A DNA stretch of 64,000 nt from Rickettsia endosymbiont of Ceutorhynchus obstrictus (GTDB lineage Bacteria > Pseudomonadota > Alphaproteobacteria > Rickettsiales > Rickettsiaceae), in assembly GCF_964026565.1 (NCBI RefSeq), contig NZ_OZ032162.1:186001-250000 (forward strand), in the 5' to 3' direction. Shown piece by piece: positions 25,422 through 36,400 of the stretch (positions within the stretch are counted from its first letter, which is position 1; each line of letters begins with the position of its first letter). Both the position numbers and the translations under genes were made by a program. Under the pieces are notes generated by a model. The model had not been told where the DNA came from, did not search any database, and worked only from the letters and a program-made list of their open reading frames with translations.

Positions 25422-28052
25422 TTACTTCCCGTCTTCTTTACCATCCTTCACGTCATTACGCGAAGAAAAAAGTTTATTAGTATATTCTTTACTCTTATTA
25501 TCCGGTTTGCTTGCTTGGTAATTTTGATCAATTACTTTATCTTTAAAAATTCTTGCCGGAGCTAACGCTGCCTTTCCCATCGGTTTAGCTACCGAGCTTA
25601 TATCGCTCATAATAGACGCAGTAGGGTTAGTAGGTGCTTGATAATTACCTTCTTGTCTAGCAGGAGTAACATTTGTTAATTGTGCAACTACAATTGAAAC
25701 ATAATTTACTAATCCATAAGACATTAAACAATATGAGAAAAAGAGTAAAGCGGTAGTAAATAATACTAAGAAAGTATTAGTATCATGTGCTAAAAGGTTA
25801 GCGCTAGTAACTGCAGGAACTTCCGGTATGAAAAAAGGTATGCCCGGTAAAAACGGTAGAGTAAAAGAAAAACTCCAATCAACGCCAAGGTGACTTAAAT
25901 CAAGTCCTATTTTTATCGGGATAAGCGTTCCCCAGCAGGCTCTGACAATTACTTTTAAAAGTTGTTCGGATAATATTTGATCTACTAGCAAGAAAAAAAT
26001 TAGGAGTATTGTCGGTTGCATCACATAACTAAGTAATGTCGATAACCAATTATCGAATAAGCTTTTAGTTTTTTCAAATAACATTAATATTATAAAAAAC
26101 GGTGCTAAGGAAATCATAACGGACATGCCTATAAAAGCTATAATATAACCGATTATAACTTCTAATATGGCTCTGAAATAAAATATAAGAGCACAAATAG
26201 TCATAATTGCTATAAATGCTAGACCGTTTTGAATTTGCAGGAGCTGAATAAAAAGTAATCCCCAAACTCGACCGTTAGTATATTTATCAAATATAGGGTC
26301 AATGAAACCGAAAATATTTGCTTGCGAGCTGCTAGCCCCTACAACATTTCTGAAAAAATAATCAATACCGTTTATAAATGCACTAAATAAATATTTATTA
26401 AAAAAATCCCAACTTTCCGGTTGAAGCAAAAAAGCTACTATAGTTATTTTAAATATTCTCGTTACAACCTCTTTTGCCGTTAATTTTAAAGCTCCCATTA
26501 CAAACATTAACCCAAATATAACTACATAAAGCGTTAATGATGCTTTAGCAATATTCTGGATAGCAGAATTTTTGAGTAATTTTCGATAAAAATTTTCCGT
26601 GAAGGTTTTAAATTGATCGGTAATAGGTTTTATTGCGCCGTTATAAACTATATCTGAAAACCATGTCGTTCCGGTATAATTAGCATAATCTACGATAATC
26701 GAGCCTTGCGGTAGATAAGAGCTAGTGTTTGTTACTCTTAACCACAGATAGCCGTCTTGATACGCATCGGTTGAAAAATCTTGATCTACCGCTCTGCCTG
26801 AAGTTGAATTATCAGGTGTTGTACCGGCCGGTGCTATAAGATATTCTACTTTTATATTGTTTAGATCGACATTACTAACGGTATTATCGCCGTTACCTAT
26901 TTCTATTTGAAATTGATAGCTACCGAAATGTATGAATTTAGCACCCCATTTAACACTATTAATATATGTTGAAAATTTATTAAAATCACTGAATTGCAGC
27001 CAATCACTCATCTTAGAAGATTGGTCAAACATACCGCTAATCGGTAAATCGGTAGTAAAATCTAAATCACCGCCGACAGTTGATTTATAATAAAGAAACG
27101 GAAGCATAGAATCGCTTATTTCTACTAATGGGATTCCTGCCGGTTTTACGATTTGACTATTGATTTTTATTGCTATATCTGTACCGTACCGATAATAACA
27201 AGCAGAGTCGTTTATAGGGTAAGGGCATACTGTTATTTGATCCATAAGGCTTTTAGCGCCACTTGACGTAAAAGCTTGCCCTACCAGTGCCATACTATTA
27301 TTTCCTATATAGCGAGTATTTACCCCACTTCCTTCACATAAGCTATTATTTCGAGCCGGATCGAGAATGTTACATATTTTATCTGCAGTACCGTATAATA
27401 TTCTGTTATCTCCACCGTTTATAGTAGGATTCGTATAAAGTGCTGAAGCAGCAAGTACATTGTTGAGTCCAAGGTCTTGAGTCAAAACGTTATTTTCAGT
27501 TGTAGCACTAAAAAAGCTAGATGGAGAAATAAATTTTAAATTTATCACATCCCCTATTTCAACTCGAATTTTTTTTCTTCCTCCTGTAAAATTAATATAA
27601 TTAATATAATCCTGCATTTTAGGAAATGCTATAGCGCCAAGGTCTTTATCAACGGGGTTAGAAGTAAATGCAGGAAAATCATTAGCCTCGTATTGTTTAG
27701 TTTGGTAATTATAAGTTTTAATGAAAATTTGCGGTTTATCAAATCTAGGGTCTATACGATATAATACTAAATATTTTCTAGGTTGCGGTGTTATTCCTGT
27801 CGTAACCCAACTAAATTTTATTGATTTACCTTTTTCAACGTTGTTACCGGTTGATTGCCAAATTCCGGAATTTGTAATATCAAGCGATGTTCTACCGGTT
27901 TTAAAGCTAGTAAATTCCGGAACCTCTAGGCAACCGAATAAATTTTTTAATTCCCCACTAGCGGTTGACATCCAAGTAAACGTATCATCAGCTTTGACCG
28001 GTGATATGTTTAGCAGAATCAATAAAACTAATCCTTTTAGAATTTTTATCAT
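25422..28052 (-). CDS. rvhB6d: type IV secretion channel protein, VirB6 family (RvhB6d)
   Basis: 876 residues. A signal peptide (MIKILKGLVLLILLNISPVKA|DDT) is followed by a large exported N-terminal domain (about 22-500, rich in Ser, Thr, Asn) that is not conserved between paralogs. The TrbL/VirB6 membrane core (about 505-800) starts with IAKASLTLYVVIFGLMFVMGALKL and includes FIGMSVMISLAPFFIILMLFEKTKSLFDNWLSTLLSYVMQP, closely parallel in layout to the neighbouring B6 proteins. The C-terminal tail is short and basic. The protein would line or flank the inner-membrane pore. It is followed by rvhB6e after a 370-bp repeat insertion and preceded by rvhB6c after another. Confidence 0.88.
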   Translation of the reverse strand: MIKILKGLVLLILLNISPVKADDTFTWMSTASGELKNLFGCLEVPEFTSFKTGRTSLDITNSGIWQSTGNNVEKGKSIKFSWVTTGITPQPRKYLVLYRIDPRFDKPQIFIKTYNYQTKQYEANDFPAFTSNPVDKDLGAIAFPKMQDYINYINFTGGRKKIRVEIGDVINLKFISPSSFFSATTENNVLTQDLGLNNVLAASALYTNPTINGGDNRILYGTADKICNILDPARNNSLCEGSGVNTRYIGNNSMALVGQAFTSSGAKSLMDQITVCPYPINDSACYYRYGTDIAIKINSQIVKPAGIPLVEISDSMLPFLYYKSTVGGDLDFTTDLPISGMFDQSSKMSDWLQFSDFNKFSTYINSVKWGAKFIHFGSYQFQIEIGNGDNTVSNVDLNNIKVEYLIAPAGTTPDNSTSGRAVDQDFSTDAYQDGYLWLRVTNTSSYLPQGSIIVDYANYTGTTWFSDIVYNGAIKPITDQFKTFTENFYRKLLKNSAIQNIAKASLTLYVVIFGLMFVMGALKLTAKEVVTRIFKITIVAFLLQPESWDFFNKYLFSAFINGIDYFFRNVVGASSSQANIFGFIDPIFDKYTNGRVWGLLFIQLLQIQNGLAFIAIMTICALIFYFRAILEVIIGYIIAFIGMSVMISLAPFFIILMLFEKTKSLFDNWLSTLLSYVMQPTILLIFFLLVDQILSEQLLKVIVRACWGTLIPIKIGLDLSHLGVDWSFSFTLPFLPGIPFFIPEVPAVTSANLLAHDTNTFLVLFTTALLFFSYCLMSYGLVNYVSIVVAQLTNVTPARQEGNYQAPTNPTASIMSDISSVAKPMGKAALAPARIFKDKVIDQNYQASKPDNKSKEYTNKLFSSRNDVKDGKEDGK

Positions 28053-28493
28053 ATTGTAATTATAAATTTTGTTTAGTGTGTTTGCTCATGTCATTCCCAC
28101 ACTCCTTATGTCATTCCCGTGAAAACGGAGCATTGTTGCATGGCTAATAATTTACCGTATTACGGTTATTATAAGTACGGTGTCATACCGTGACTTGACC
28201 CACTAGTGTACGAACGTTTAAATAAAGAGGTAAAAATTCTGTCATTCCGTGGCTACGACCACGGAATCCAGCTTATAATATCATAAAAAGATTCTAAAAT
28301 AAGTCTAATATGGCTTTATTTTCCTGGATGCCGTGATCAAGTCACGGCATGACACGGCCTTTTTTCAACGTTCGTACAGTAGTGGACTTGACCACGGTAT
28401 CCAGAAAAACCTTAATAAAAAGACTGGATGCCGTGGTCAAGCCACGGCATGACACCGAAACACTTTGCAAAAATCCATCCAAGCAATACGTCC
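28053..28493. repeat. repeat region between rvhB6c and rvhB6d
   Basis: A fragment of class C is followed by the outer motif GCATTGTTGCATGGCTAA (about 28131) and the 45-base linker. Next comes a class-A element (left arm GTCATACCGTGACTTGACC at 28182-28200, right arm at 28385-28403) split by M1 copy 5, then the class-A partner hairpin (about 28420-28453, CTGGATGCCGTGG...CCACGGCATGAC). Here the two class-A hairpins, their short centre and the loop insertion can all be seen in one piece. No gene. Confidence 0.8.
28201..28384. mobile_element. element M1 (copy 5)
   Basis: 184 bp, inverted orientation relative to copy 1. Left end CACTAGTGTACGAACGTT; 9-bp direct repeats GACTTGACC at 28192-28200 and 28385-28393, exact. 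Joining the flanks gives CCGTGACTTGACCACGG, a near-perfect hairpin. Confidence 0.9.
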
Positions 28494-31379
28494 TTACTTA
28501 TCACTCTTTTCTTCACCGCTATCCTCCGGTTTTTTACTTTCCGGAGTAGTATTACGATTTTTCTGAGCTTCGTCCAACGTGCTATTCCTGGTTTTTAACC
28601 TTTGTTTAGCTCCCTGCTTAATTTTAGCTCTCGATTCTTTATCCATTCCTATTTGTTTTAATGCTCCGGTTTCAGCTGTGTCCGACATTGCTCCGCCTAT
28701 TTTTGTTGCCGAAGGTCCGGTAGCGCTCGTTAACTTTGCTACCATCTCACCGGAAAATTCTACATAGCCGTACATACCGTAAGCAATAATTACTAAAGCG
28801 ATGATATGTTGCATATTAACACCCATCATACCGGAATTGTAATCCATTCCCCATGGAGCAAACCAATTAATACAAAAAATCGGTACATTAAGTAAATTAT
28901 TGTCAAGACCGGCTATACCGACAAACGGAATTTTTATAGCTAATGCACATTTCCAGCAAACACTATATCCTAAAACAAAATCTAAATAAATTGTGAATAA
29001 TTGAGTAAGTACGATAATGCCTGCCATCAGAATTACCGGTTCAAGCATATATCTAAGTGTAAATCTTACCCAGTTATCAAATAAATATCTGGTAAAATCA
29101 AATAACATAAAAGTAAGAAATAAAGGAGCTATACCGATTAATATACAAGTGGCCATAAATGCCATAATATAAACGGCAACAGCTCGAAGAGCCGTAATAA
29201 TTACAATCATTATAGCAACAAAAACAATGATAAAGTAAATTATTCCGCTAAGTCCCAAAGAAAGTAGCGCTAGTAATTGAGCAATAAATGTTTGACTAAA
29301 AAATATTTTACTCATTACCGCATCTAAAAACATAAACGGATTAGAAATTGTATTAGTAGAAGTAAATAAACTGTATCCGCTCATATTAGAAATGATTTCA
29401 TCGGAAAAACCGGTGATCGCATTAAATAGATAATTATTAAAAAATTCAAAAGTATTGCTGTTCATCAGTCCGCTAACAATACCGATCTTTATTATCCTAA
29501 TTACTAATTCTTGTTGATTTATTTTAACAAATCCAAGTAAATACATCGCTCCGTAAACCATAACATATAGGATTAGCATTGCTTTAATATAATTGAAAAA
29601 ATTAGTACAAGAAGAGCTATCACTTCTATTATAGCAAACCATATTCTGAAAAATACTTTCAGCGGCGCTTTGGACTTTAGTTTTAAATAATGTGAGCAGG
29701 GGCGTCATGACTTTAATAGTAAAGCTTCCTACTTGCTGGGAAGTAGAAAACTTCACTTGATAGCTGCCTTCGCTGTTTTTATAATCTTGTTGATCATTTA
29801 AAATTCTCACCCATAAATAACCCTCGCCGCCCACGGTAATTGTTGCCTTACCTTTTTTAACGTCAATTCCGGAGGGTGAGTAAGATTTGCCGCTAGAATT
29901 TGGATTTTCGGCAGAAGCTACCGTTATATATTGTACTTTACCGCGATCGGTAAAAACATCGGTGAAACTATTACCGTTTTCTCTATAACATTTGGTTTGT
30001 TTAATATTTAAAACATATCCTCCCGTGTTTTTACTAGCATCTTGCGATGGCGGACTCCAAAGGCGGTATTGTAAGTAACTTTTGGAGACTTTAGTATTAA
30101 AAAAAGGTGTCTTATAGATAACTTTGTAAATATCGCCATATTCGGCCGGTTGATCCGAAGGATCTACAAATGTAGCAAATTGGGTAGTACCGATATTTTT
30201 ATCTACCGTTCCGGAAGAATTCATTTGCCATATCAAGCCTGTGGATCCCTTACCGCCGTTACCGTCAGCCGTATACCAAAAATACTTTAATTTTGAAAGC
30301 TGCGATTCTTCTACGGTGCCTTGGCATGTGCCGGCAATCCATCCACCTAGTCCATTACATTTTCCTTTTATAAAATCTAAATTTTTCGGGTTACGGTCAG
30401 TAACTATATCAGGGCATTGCCCGTTTGGTGGTATTCTAGAATTATTAGCGCATTCTAAATTTAAAAAATCAGTAAATAACTTACTTAAATCATCGGACCA
30501 GGGAACAGTAAAAGTTCCGTCATCTTTATAGGGATCAGGCATCGAACTAGTAATATTTATCCATGCCCCGCATGAATCACATATATCTTCTCCACAGCAT
30601 ATTTTTCCTAAGGTACAAGGACACCCTAATGCGCACCCTCCCATAAAACTTTTATCACAATAATGATGATAATTACATTTCCAATAATCATTTTGCCATT
30701 TACAATCAGAAGTATATTCACCTGAATAAACAGAATATCTGCCGCATATCGGGCTATAGGTAGTTTTACCTTGAGTACAATCTGCCGTAACAACGGTATT
30801 TTTAAACGCATCCGCTACACCGCCGTTATAGTTCGGTGAAATAGAAACTATAATTCGGTCATTATTATATAATTCGGCGATGTTACGCCATTCAGCATTT
30901 TTAGCATCAATTATTAAAGATACCGGTTGGGTATTAACATCCGTAACGCGAGGGATAGGTATTTGATTACCGTTATCATCTAAATTAGATTTACCCGGTC
31001 TTGTTTGTTCCGTAAATTGTAAATTATCTTTCGGTATATAAGCAAGGCATAAGCTAAGTTGTCCCTCTATTTGTAATTTAAGTACTTGCTGATTCTGAAC
31101 CGAAATATTAGTATTTAACCATTCTCCGTAACGATTAGGATCGGGAATAAGCTTACTCGTGCCGTTGGGAGTAGAGATATTAGAATAGTTGCCAGTAGCG
31201 TTAAGTGTGACCGTATCGGTAATAGCATCCATTCCGCCTTTACCGCTATCGTCATATCTCATGAAACAGCCGTTGCCCATGCTAACGGCTCCTATCATAG
31301 CGAGTGCTGCAAGAATAAAACACACTAACGTTGCTATTATTGCAACCACACCTAAAACTTTTAATAAATTACCTTGCAT
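28494..31379 (-). CDS. rvhB6c: type IV secretion channel protein, VirB6 family (RvhB6c)
   Basis: 961 residues. An N-terminal membrane anchor (LLKVLGVVAIIATLVCFILAALAMIGA) is followed by a large exported domain (about 35-560). This domain is notably cysteine-rich around 210-300 (CKWQNDYWKCNYHHYCDKSF, GCALGCPCTLGKICCGEDICDSCG), probably disulfide-bonded or metal-binding outside the cytosol. The TrbL/VirB6 membrane core runs about 590-870 with MATCILIGIAPLFLTFMLFDFTRYLFDNWVRFTLRYMLEP. A hydrophilic C-terminal tail ends SGEEKSDK. The ATG is 6 bp downstream of the rvhB6b stop. The cysteine cluster is absent from the other four paralogs in this window. Confidence 0.88.
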   Translation of the reverse strand: MQGNLLKVLGVVAIIATLVCFILAALAMIGAVSMGNGCFMRYDDSGKGGMDAITDTVTLNATGNYSNISTPNGTSKLIPDPNRYGEWLNTNISVQNQQVLKLQIEGQLSLCLAYIPKDNLQFTEQTRPGKSNLDDNGNQIPIPRVTDVNTQPVSLIIDAKNAEWRNIAELYNNDRIIVSISPNYNGGVADAFKNTVVTADCTQGKTTYSPICGRYSVYSGEYTSDCKWQNDYWKCNYHHYCDKSFMGGCALGCPCTLGKICCGEDICDSCGAWINITSSMPDPYKDDGTFTVPWSDDLSKLFTDFLNLECANNSRIPPNGQCPDIVTDRNPKNLDFIKGKCNGLGGWIAGTCQGTVEESQLSKLKYFWYTADGNGGKGSTGLIWQMNSSGTVDKNIGTTQFATFVDPSDQPAEYGDIYKVIYKTPFFNTKVSKSYLQYRLWSPPSQDASKNTGGYVLNIKQTKCYRENGNSFTDVFTDRGKVQYITVASAENPNSSGKSYSPSGIDVKKGKATITVGGEGYLWVRILNDQQDYKNSEGSYQVKFSTSQQVGSFTIKVMTPLLTLFKTKVQSAAESIFQNMVCYNRSDSSSCTNFFNYIKAMLILYVMVYGAMYLLGFVKINQQELVIRIIKIGIVSGLMNSNTFEFFNNYLFNAITGFSDEIISNMSGYSLFTSTNTISNPFMFLDAVMSKIFFSQTFIAQLLALLSLGLSGIIYFIIVFVAIMIVIITALRAVAVYIMAFMATCILIGIAPLFLTFMLFDFTRYLFDNWVRFTLRYMLEPVILMAGIIVLTQLFTIYLDFVLGYSVCWKCALAIKIPFVGIAGLDNNLLNVPIFCINWFAPWGMDYNSGMMGVNMQHIIALVIIAYGMYGYVEFSGEMVAKLTSATGPSATKIGGAMSDTAETGALKQIGMDKESRAKIKQGAKQRLKTRNSTLDEAQKNRNTTPESKKPEDSGEEKSDK

Positions 31380-31385
31380 ATTATT

Positions 31386-33407
31386 TTACTTACCTCCTCC
31401 GGATGCAAGATCGCTAACAGTGCCACCGCCGCCGCTTGCAGAATTTGCATCACCGCTTTGCGGTCCGCCGCTGCGTCCTCCTCCGCCTCCGGGTGCCGGC
31501 ATTGCAGGCGGTTTACCTTGTGCAGTTTGCGCCGCATCTTTAACAAAAGCCGCTCCTTGCTTTACTAAATCGACAATTTTAGTCGGACTTGCCGTTACTG
31601 CATCCATATTAGGTCCGCTAGTCAAATCAGCGGCAAATTGGCCGATAGATTTGGAAAAATAGTAAAAAATAATTGAAAAAACTAATACACACAGAAGTTC
31701 GGCAAGAATAGAAACTATGTCTTTAACAATTGATTTTATAGGAAAAAGTATTAACAAATGTTCTTCCCATCCTTGTCCTGCATAATATTGTAATAATTTG
31801 TATCCTAAGCTATTTTGGCATTGAGTTTTATCGCTATCCGGTAGCCTTAGTTCAAAAGTACTGAATTTAATATTATTATTTGCATAATCATGCCTTAAAA
31901 ATTCACAATTTTTATATATTGCCGAATCGTACATAGTAAGCAACAATGCTATAAAACCGGCTATTATCGCCGGTTGCAGCGCGCAAGATAAACAAATTTT
32001 TAGCCATGAATCAAAATAAGCTTTTGTTCTAGTAAATAACATCATCGGAATAAATATAGGAGAGATATATGTCATAACATATATGGTAATTAAGCATACT
32101 AAATAATGTGTTATAAAATATAAGACTATCGATAAAAATATTATAGAAAATAATAATCCTGATGCTAATATTATAATATTTCCCGCCATAAAAAATCCAA
32201 ACATAACCGTAAAAAATTTAAGTGATCCTATTTTGCTTAAATCTTCGGGACTATTTGAATCCGGCGTGCCTAAATCCGGTATGGGACTATTATTGCCTTT
32301 ACCGTTAGTAGTACTGGAAAAATTGCTTAAAATTCCGCCGCTATCGATATTATAAAGTAAATCCATACCCAGATAATAACCTATCCGGCAATCAATAGCA
32401 TCCCATAGGGCATAAAATTGATAGCCGGAAGGGTATTTTGTCGTGTCAAATTCACATAAACCTCGCGAGCCGCCGGCGTTAAATACTATTTGAGCAAATT
32501 CCGGTGCAATTCCCGTTAATAACGGTAAACCGTATTTGAGCATGCCGTTTTCTTGATACGGTTTACCGCCCTGCAAAGTTATCTGTCCAAGACCGATAGC
32601 AAAATAAGTAACAAATAAAAATTTTATAACAAAAATTGCTATCTTATCGATATTTGCATAATCCTTATTTAATATCATATTAAAGCCGAAAAACATCGTA
32701 TAAAGAATTAATGCGGCACCGATAGTGCTTTTTAAATATCCTTGAAATATAGGGAAGGAATTAAGGTTAGTTATACTAATACTTTGATCTTGAGGGGTGC
32801 AGCTAGTTTCTCTAAAAAATACTTTATCAAGCGTTTCTTTTAAACAATCAACGGCAAGACCGGAAAAATTAAGTAACGATTGACTACGATTTTCTTGCAT
32901 GTAACAGCTTTTTCCGACATTACTACAATCAGGAATCGGAGGAGAAGGGGGAGGAGTAGAGCTGTTTAGAGTCTTACATGCTATAGGTGTCGGTCCTCTT
33001 GGGGTCGGCATAAATAGACATAAATCATGTGTCCCCGATCTCTTAACCGTTAAAATAATATCTTTTAATAATGGATTTCCTCCTAAAGTTGGCTCATTTG
33101 GGCTTACTGAGCCAAGAGTTTTGGAAGCATTTTCATTAATTATATCTATAACACATGATCCGCTTGAATAACCATTTCTAATACAAAGCTTAAAGCTAGA
33201 ATTATCAGCATCGCAATAACCGGTGCCGCTTAAACCTTTACCGGCAACACTGCGCCTTACTTGACCATATGCAGTTTGCTCAAGAAAATTATCCGGTGTA
33301 AAAGGTAAAGGAGAGCAAGACTCGCCATAGGTACCGGCAAAGCTATTTAATGTGCTAAACATTAAGTAAACTGTAATAAAAATTTTTGCAATTTTATGAA
33401 TTTTCAT
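31386..33407 (-). CDS. rvhB6b: type IV secretion channel protein, VirB6 family (RvhB6b)
   Basis: 673 residues. A signal peptide (MKIHKIAKIFITVYLMFSTLNSFA|GTY) is followed by a short exported part with several cysteines. The TrbL/VirB6 core (about 220-600) includes AALILYTMFFGFNMILNK, the WDAIDCRIGYYLGMDLLY segment shared with RvhB6a, and YISPIFIPMMLFTRTKAYFDSWLKICLSCALQP. The C-terminal tail is glycine-rich low complexity (PGGGGGRSGGPQSG, SGGGGTVSDLASGGGK), a pattern that also occurs in RvhB6a. It overlaps the rvhB6a stop by 14 bp, so these two are translationally coupled. B6a and B6b are the closest pair among the five. Confidence 0.88.
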   Translation of the reverse strand: MKIHKIAKIFITVYLMFSTLNSFAGTYGESCSPLPFTPDNFLEQTAYGQVRRSVAGKGLSGTGYCDADNSSFKLCIRNGYSSGSCVIDIINENASKTLGSVSPNEPTLGGNPLLKDIILTVKRSGTHDLCLFMPTPRGPTPIACKTLNSSTPPPSPPIPDCSNVGKSCYMQENRSQSLLNFSGLAVDCLKETLDKVFFRETSCTPQDQSISITNLNSFPIFQGYLKSTIGAALILYTMFFGFNMILNKDYANIDKIAIFVIKFLFVTYFAIGLGQITLQGGKPYQENGMLKYGLPLLTGIAPEFAQIVFNAGGSRGLCEFDTTKYPSGYQFYALWDAIDCRIGYYLGMDLLYNIDSGGILSNFSSTTNGKGNNSPIPDLGTPDSNSPEDLSKIGSLKFFTVMFGFFMAGNIIILASGLLFSIIFLSIVLYFITHYLVCLITIYVMTYISPIFIPMMLFTRTKAYFDSWLKICLSCALQPAIIAGFIALLLTMYDSAIYKNCEFLRHDYANNNIKFSTFELRLPDSDKTQCQNSLGYKLLQYYAGQGWEEHLLILFPIKSIVKDIVSILAELLCVLVFSIIFYYFSKSIGQFAADLTSGPNMDAVTASPTKIVDLVKQGAAFVKDAAQTAQGKPPAMPAPGGGGGRSGGPQSGDANSASGGGGTVSDLASGGGK

Positions 33408-36400
33408 TAGAACCGCTATCTATTTTTTTACTATTAGGTCCGGCTCTTCCTCCGCCGCTGCGTAATAACTCTTCTCTTTCTTTCTCCGCGGCTACTTTTC
33501 GTTCACGAATTTCAGCGTTGCGTTTTTCTTGTTTTATAAACCCTGCTTCTCCTTGTTGCTTTTCATGGCTTTCTTGTTCATTTAAGTCTTTATTGTCGGC
33601 TAAGCCATATGCCTTTTTCTTAGTAGAAATATTATCTTGTGTATCTTCTTTTATACTTTCTGTTTTACGTTCGATATTGAGCTGTCCGGATAAATCTTCA
33701 AATTTATCGGCTTCGCCGGTTCTCTTTATTCGCTCTTCTTGTTTTGGAGATTCTGGTAGTTTGTTTGTATCATCTTTTATAGGGTCTTTTTTCTCTTCTT
33801 TACTATTATCTAAACTAGTCGGCGAAGTTGCAATATCAGGTGACTTTAAGCTAGAAGGTGTGGCAATAGAAGCTCTCATATTAGCAAAAGAATCATTAGC
33901 AGAACTTCCGGTATCGTTGCTGATATTGTCAAAAGAAGAAGTTGCTCCTCCGGAACCGCTAGAAGTCGGTGCTTTAACATTCCCTGAACTGTTACCGCCT
34001 GAGGTCGGCACGGTACTACCGCCGCCGCCACCGCCACCGCCGCTTGTTGCTAAATTGTCTCTTGATTTTCCACCGCTGCCGCTCATGAACTCTCCGGCTT
34101 TACCGCCGCCTTTTGCTATGCCGTCTAAGGCTTTAGTTGCTTGACCCGCCGCTGCTAGTCCTGCCATAGCGGCTTTAAAAATTGCTTGCGGTTTTATAGC
34201 AACATTGCTAAGGGAAACTCCTTCCGTCATATCAGCAGCAAATTCAGCTAATTGACTACTAAAATTATACATTAAATACAAAGTGAAACAGGCAGTAATC
34301 AATGCTAAAAGAATATCTTTGATTTTTTCAAAAAGTACTTTCGGTGATATAAAAAACATCCCCGGTCCTAAAATAATACCGGATAAAAATTGAAATTTAG
34401 CTAAATATTTATCCGTCTCGGTAGCACCGGGCTTTTCCGTAATTATCTCATCTAAACTATCTTTACCGAAATCAAACATTGTGGAAAGGGGGTTATTTAG
34501 CATATAACCCAAACTATTTTTACAGCTATCCGCTTCCTCTTTGGTATATTTATTCCAATCATTATCAATATAAAATATTAATACGTCTCGGCTTGTTTTT
34601 CCTCCGCCTTGGGCTACATTTTCTATACTATTATGTATTAACTTATTGGTATATTTACACTGACCGTAAAAACCAAAATCATAAACCGAAAACATAGTAA
34701 TCATAAAAGTTGTTACAACCATAGGCTGTAGTAAAAACGATATTAGGAGCTTAACCCACGATTCAAAATAACCGCGCGTATATTGAAATAAAAACATGGG
34801 TACGAAAAGAGGAGCCAAAATACCGAGTATTACTATCGATATCATACACATAACGGTAGCGTTAACCATAAATGCTGCAACCGAAATTACTAATAGCGGA
34901 TAAGAAAGGGCAATTGAGACAAGCATCATATTCCCTGAAATTATAGCCGGAATTAATAAATAAATATAAGGCGGTGCGCTAAAGCTAAAAAAATCAAAAT
35001 TCTTAAAATCATGGCTTTTATAAGCATTTTCTACATATAAAGTAGATAGCATATCAAGACCTAAATAGTGAGCTACTCGGCAATCTAATGCATCCCATAA
35101 AGCTATATAAGCAATTTTACTATCATATTGAATATCGGAGCCGTTAAATTTACATAAATCAGACGGAGACGCATTCATTACCCAACTCGCAAGCCCGCTT
35201 ATGCCGTCAAGCAAAAAAGGAAAAACAAATTGAATCATTCCGTCTAACCGATCATAGTTAGATGTGCTGCCGGGTGTTATATTGATACCTATTGAAAAAT
35301 AAGTTACAAATAACATTTTCAATATAAAATTTATGAATTCCGCTTTTGGCGGTACTTCTCCTGCAAGAATTATTTTAAAACCGAAGAAAATGACATATAG
35401 AGTTAACAGAGCCGTAACTATTTTATGCATATTTACTTGAAACTGAAATAAAGCGCTGCTATTTCTTTTCGACGGATCGGTAATTACCTGATTAATATCG
35501 TCAAAACTACATACGTCTCTGCTAATTAGTAGCCTTGCCGTCATCTCTTTAATACATTCTATTAAAGGAGCGGTTATTACGACGGCAGTTTTTGAGTTAT
35601 TATACGCTCTTTGATAACATCCTCCATCTGCTGCTGAACTACATTCGACTAATGCTAACGGATCGGTAGGATCGGTAGAATCAGAAAGAGTTGAAGAATC
35701 ACCGCTTATATCCATAAAGTTTGAATACATAGATTTCGGAAAAGGTTCCCTGATATATTTACATCCTACCGGTACATAGCCGGTAACACCAAGGGTGGAC
35801 ACACATATACGGTCATTGTCTTGAATAACTTTCCACGGTATAACCGGAAAACCTACATCAATCATTATGTCACCGTCGCCGGGCTTAGCCGTATATATAT
35901 TGTGATAATCTGCTTCGTTATTTTTCCACGAATCTTTAATATCTTCCCAGGGGTCACTGCCGGTAAGTACGGCCTTAGCTATAGCAATAGCGGAATCTGC
36001 GACTGCCTTTGCTCGAACTACAACTAATTTAGCGTTGCTACATAAACCGAAAGTTAATTCGAGCTTGTCAGGATCAGGATCGGCTCTATTTTGGCGAGTA
36101 CATTGTCCCCCGGGAAATTGTGAATCGAACAATTTGTGATCATTTATTTTTAGGCGTAAAAACGTATTCATGTAAAGTACGGGGGAGACAAGATTCATTA
36201 TCGCAAAAGTAAAAAACGGTGCAGGTATACAAGTATGAGAAAATTCAGAACGTAATAAATTCCCCACTCCTTGAGTTTCACAAGTCAAACCGGTTAGAAT
36301 ACTGGTTATAGTATCAAGCGTATCGTCGGCAGATACGTTATTTATACCACTGAAATTTAACGTGCAGCTTAATATCAAAATTTTAATTATAGTATGAGGA

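Noticed and set aside
31189..31662. 157-codon plus-strand open frame opposite rvhB6b/rvhB6c
   Set aside because: Antisense of the glycine-rich tail and signal region; no independent support.
33386..34144. 252-codon plus-strand open frame opposite rvhB6a
   Set aside because: Antisense shadow of the glycine/serine-rich tail of rvhB6a; the proline/serine-rich translation is the expected by-product.
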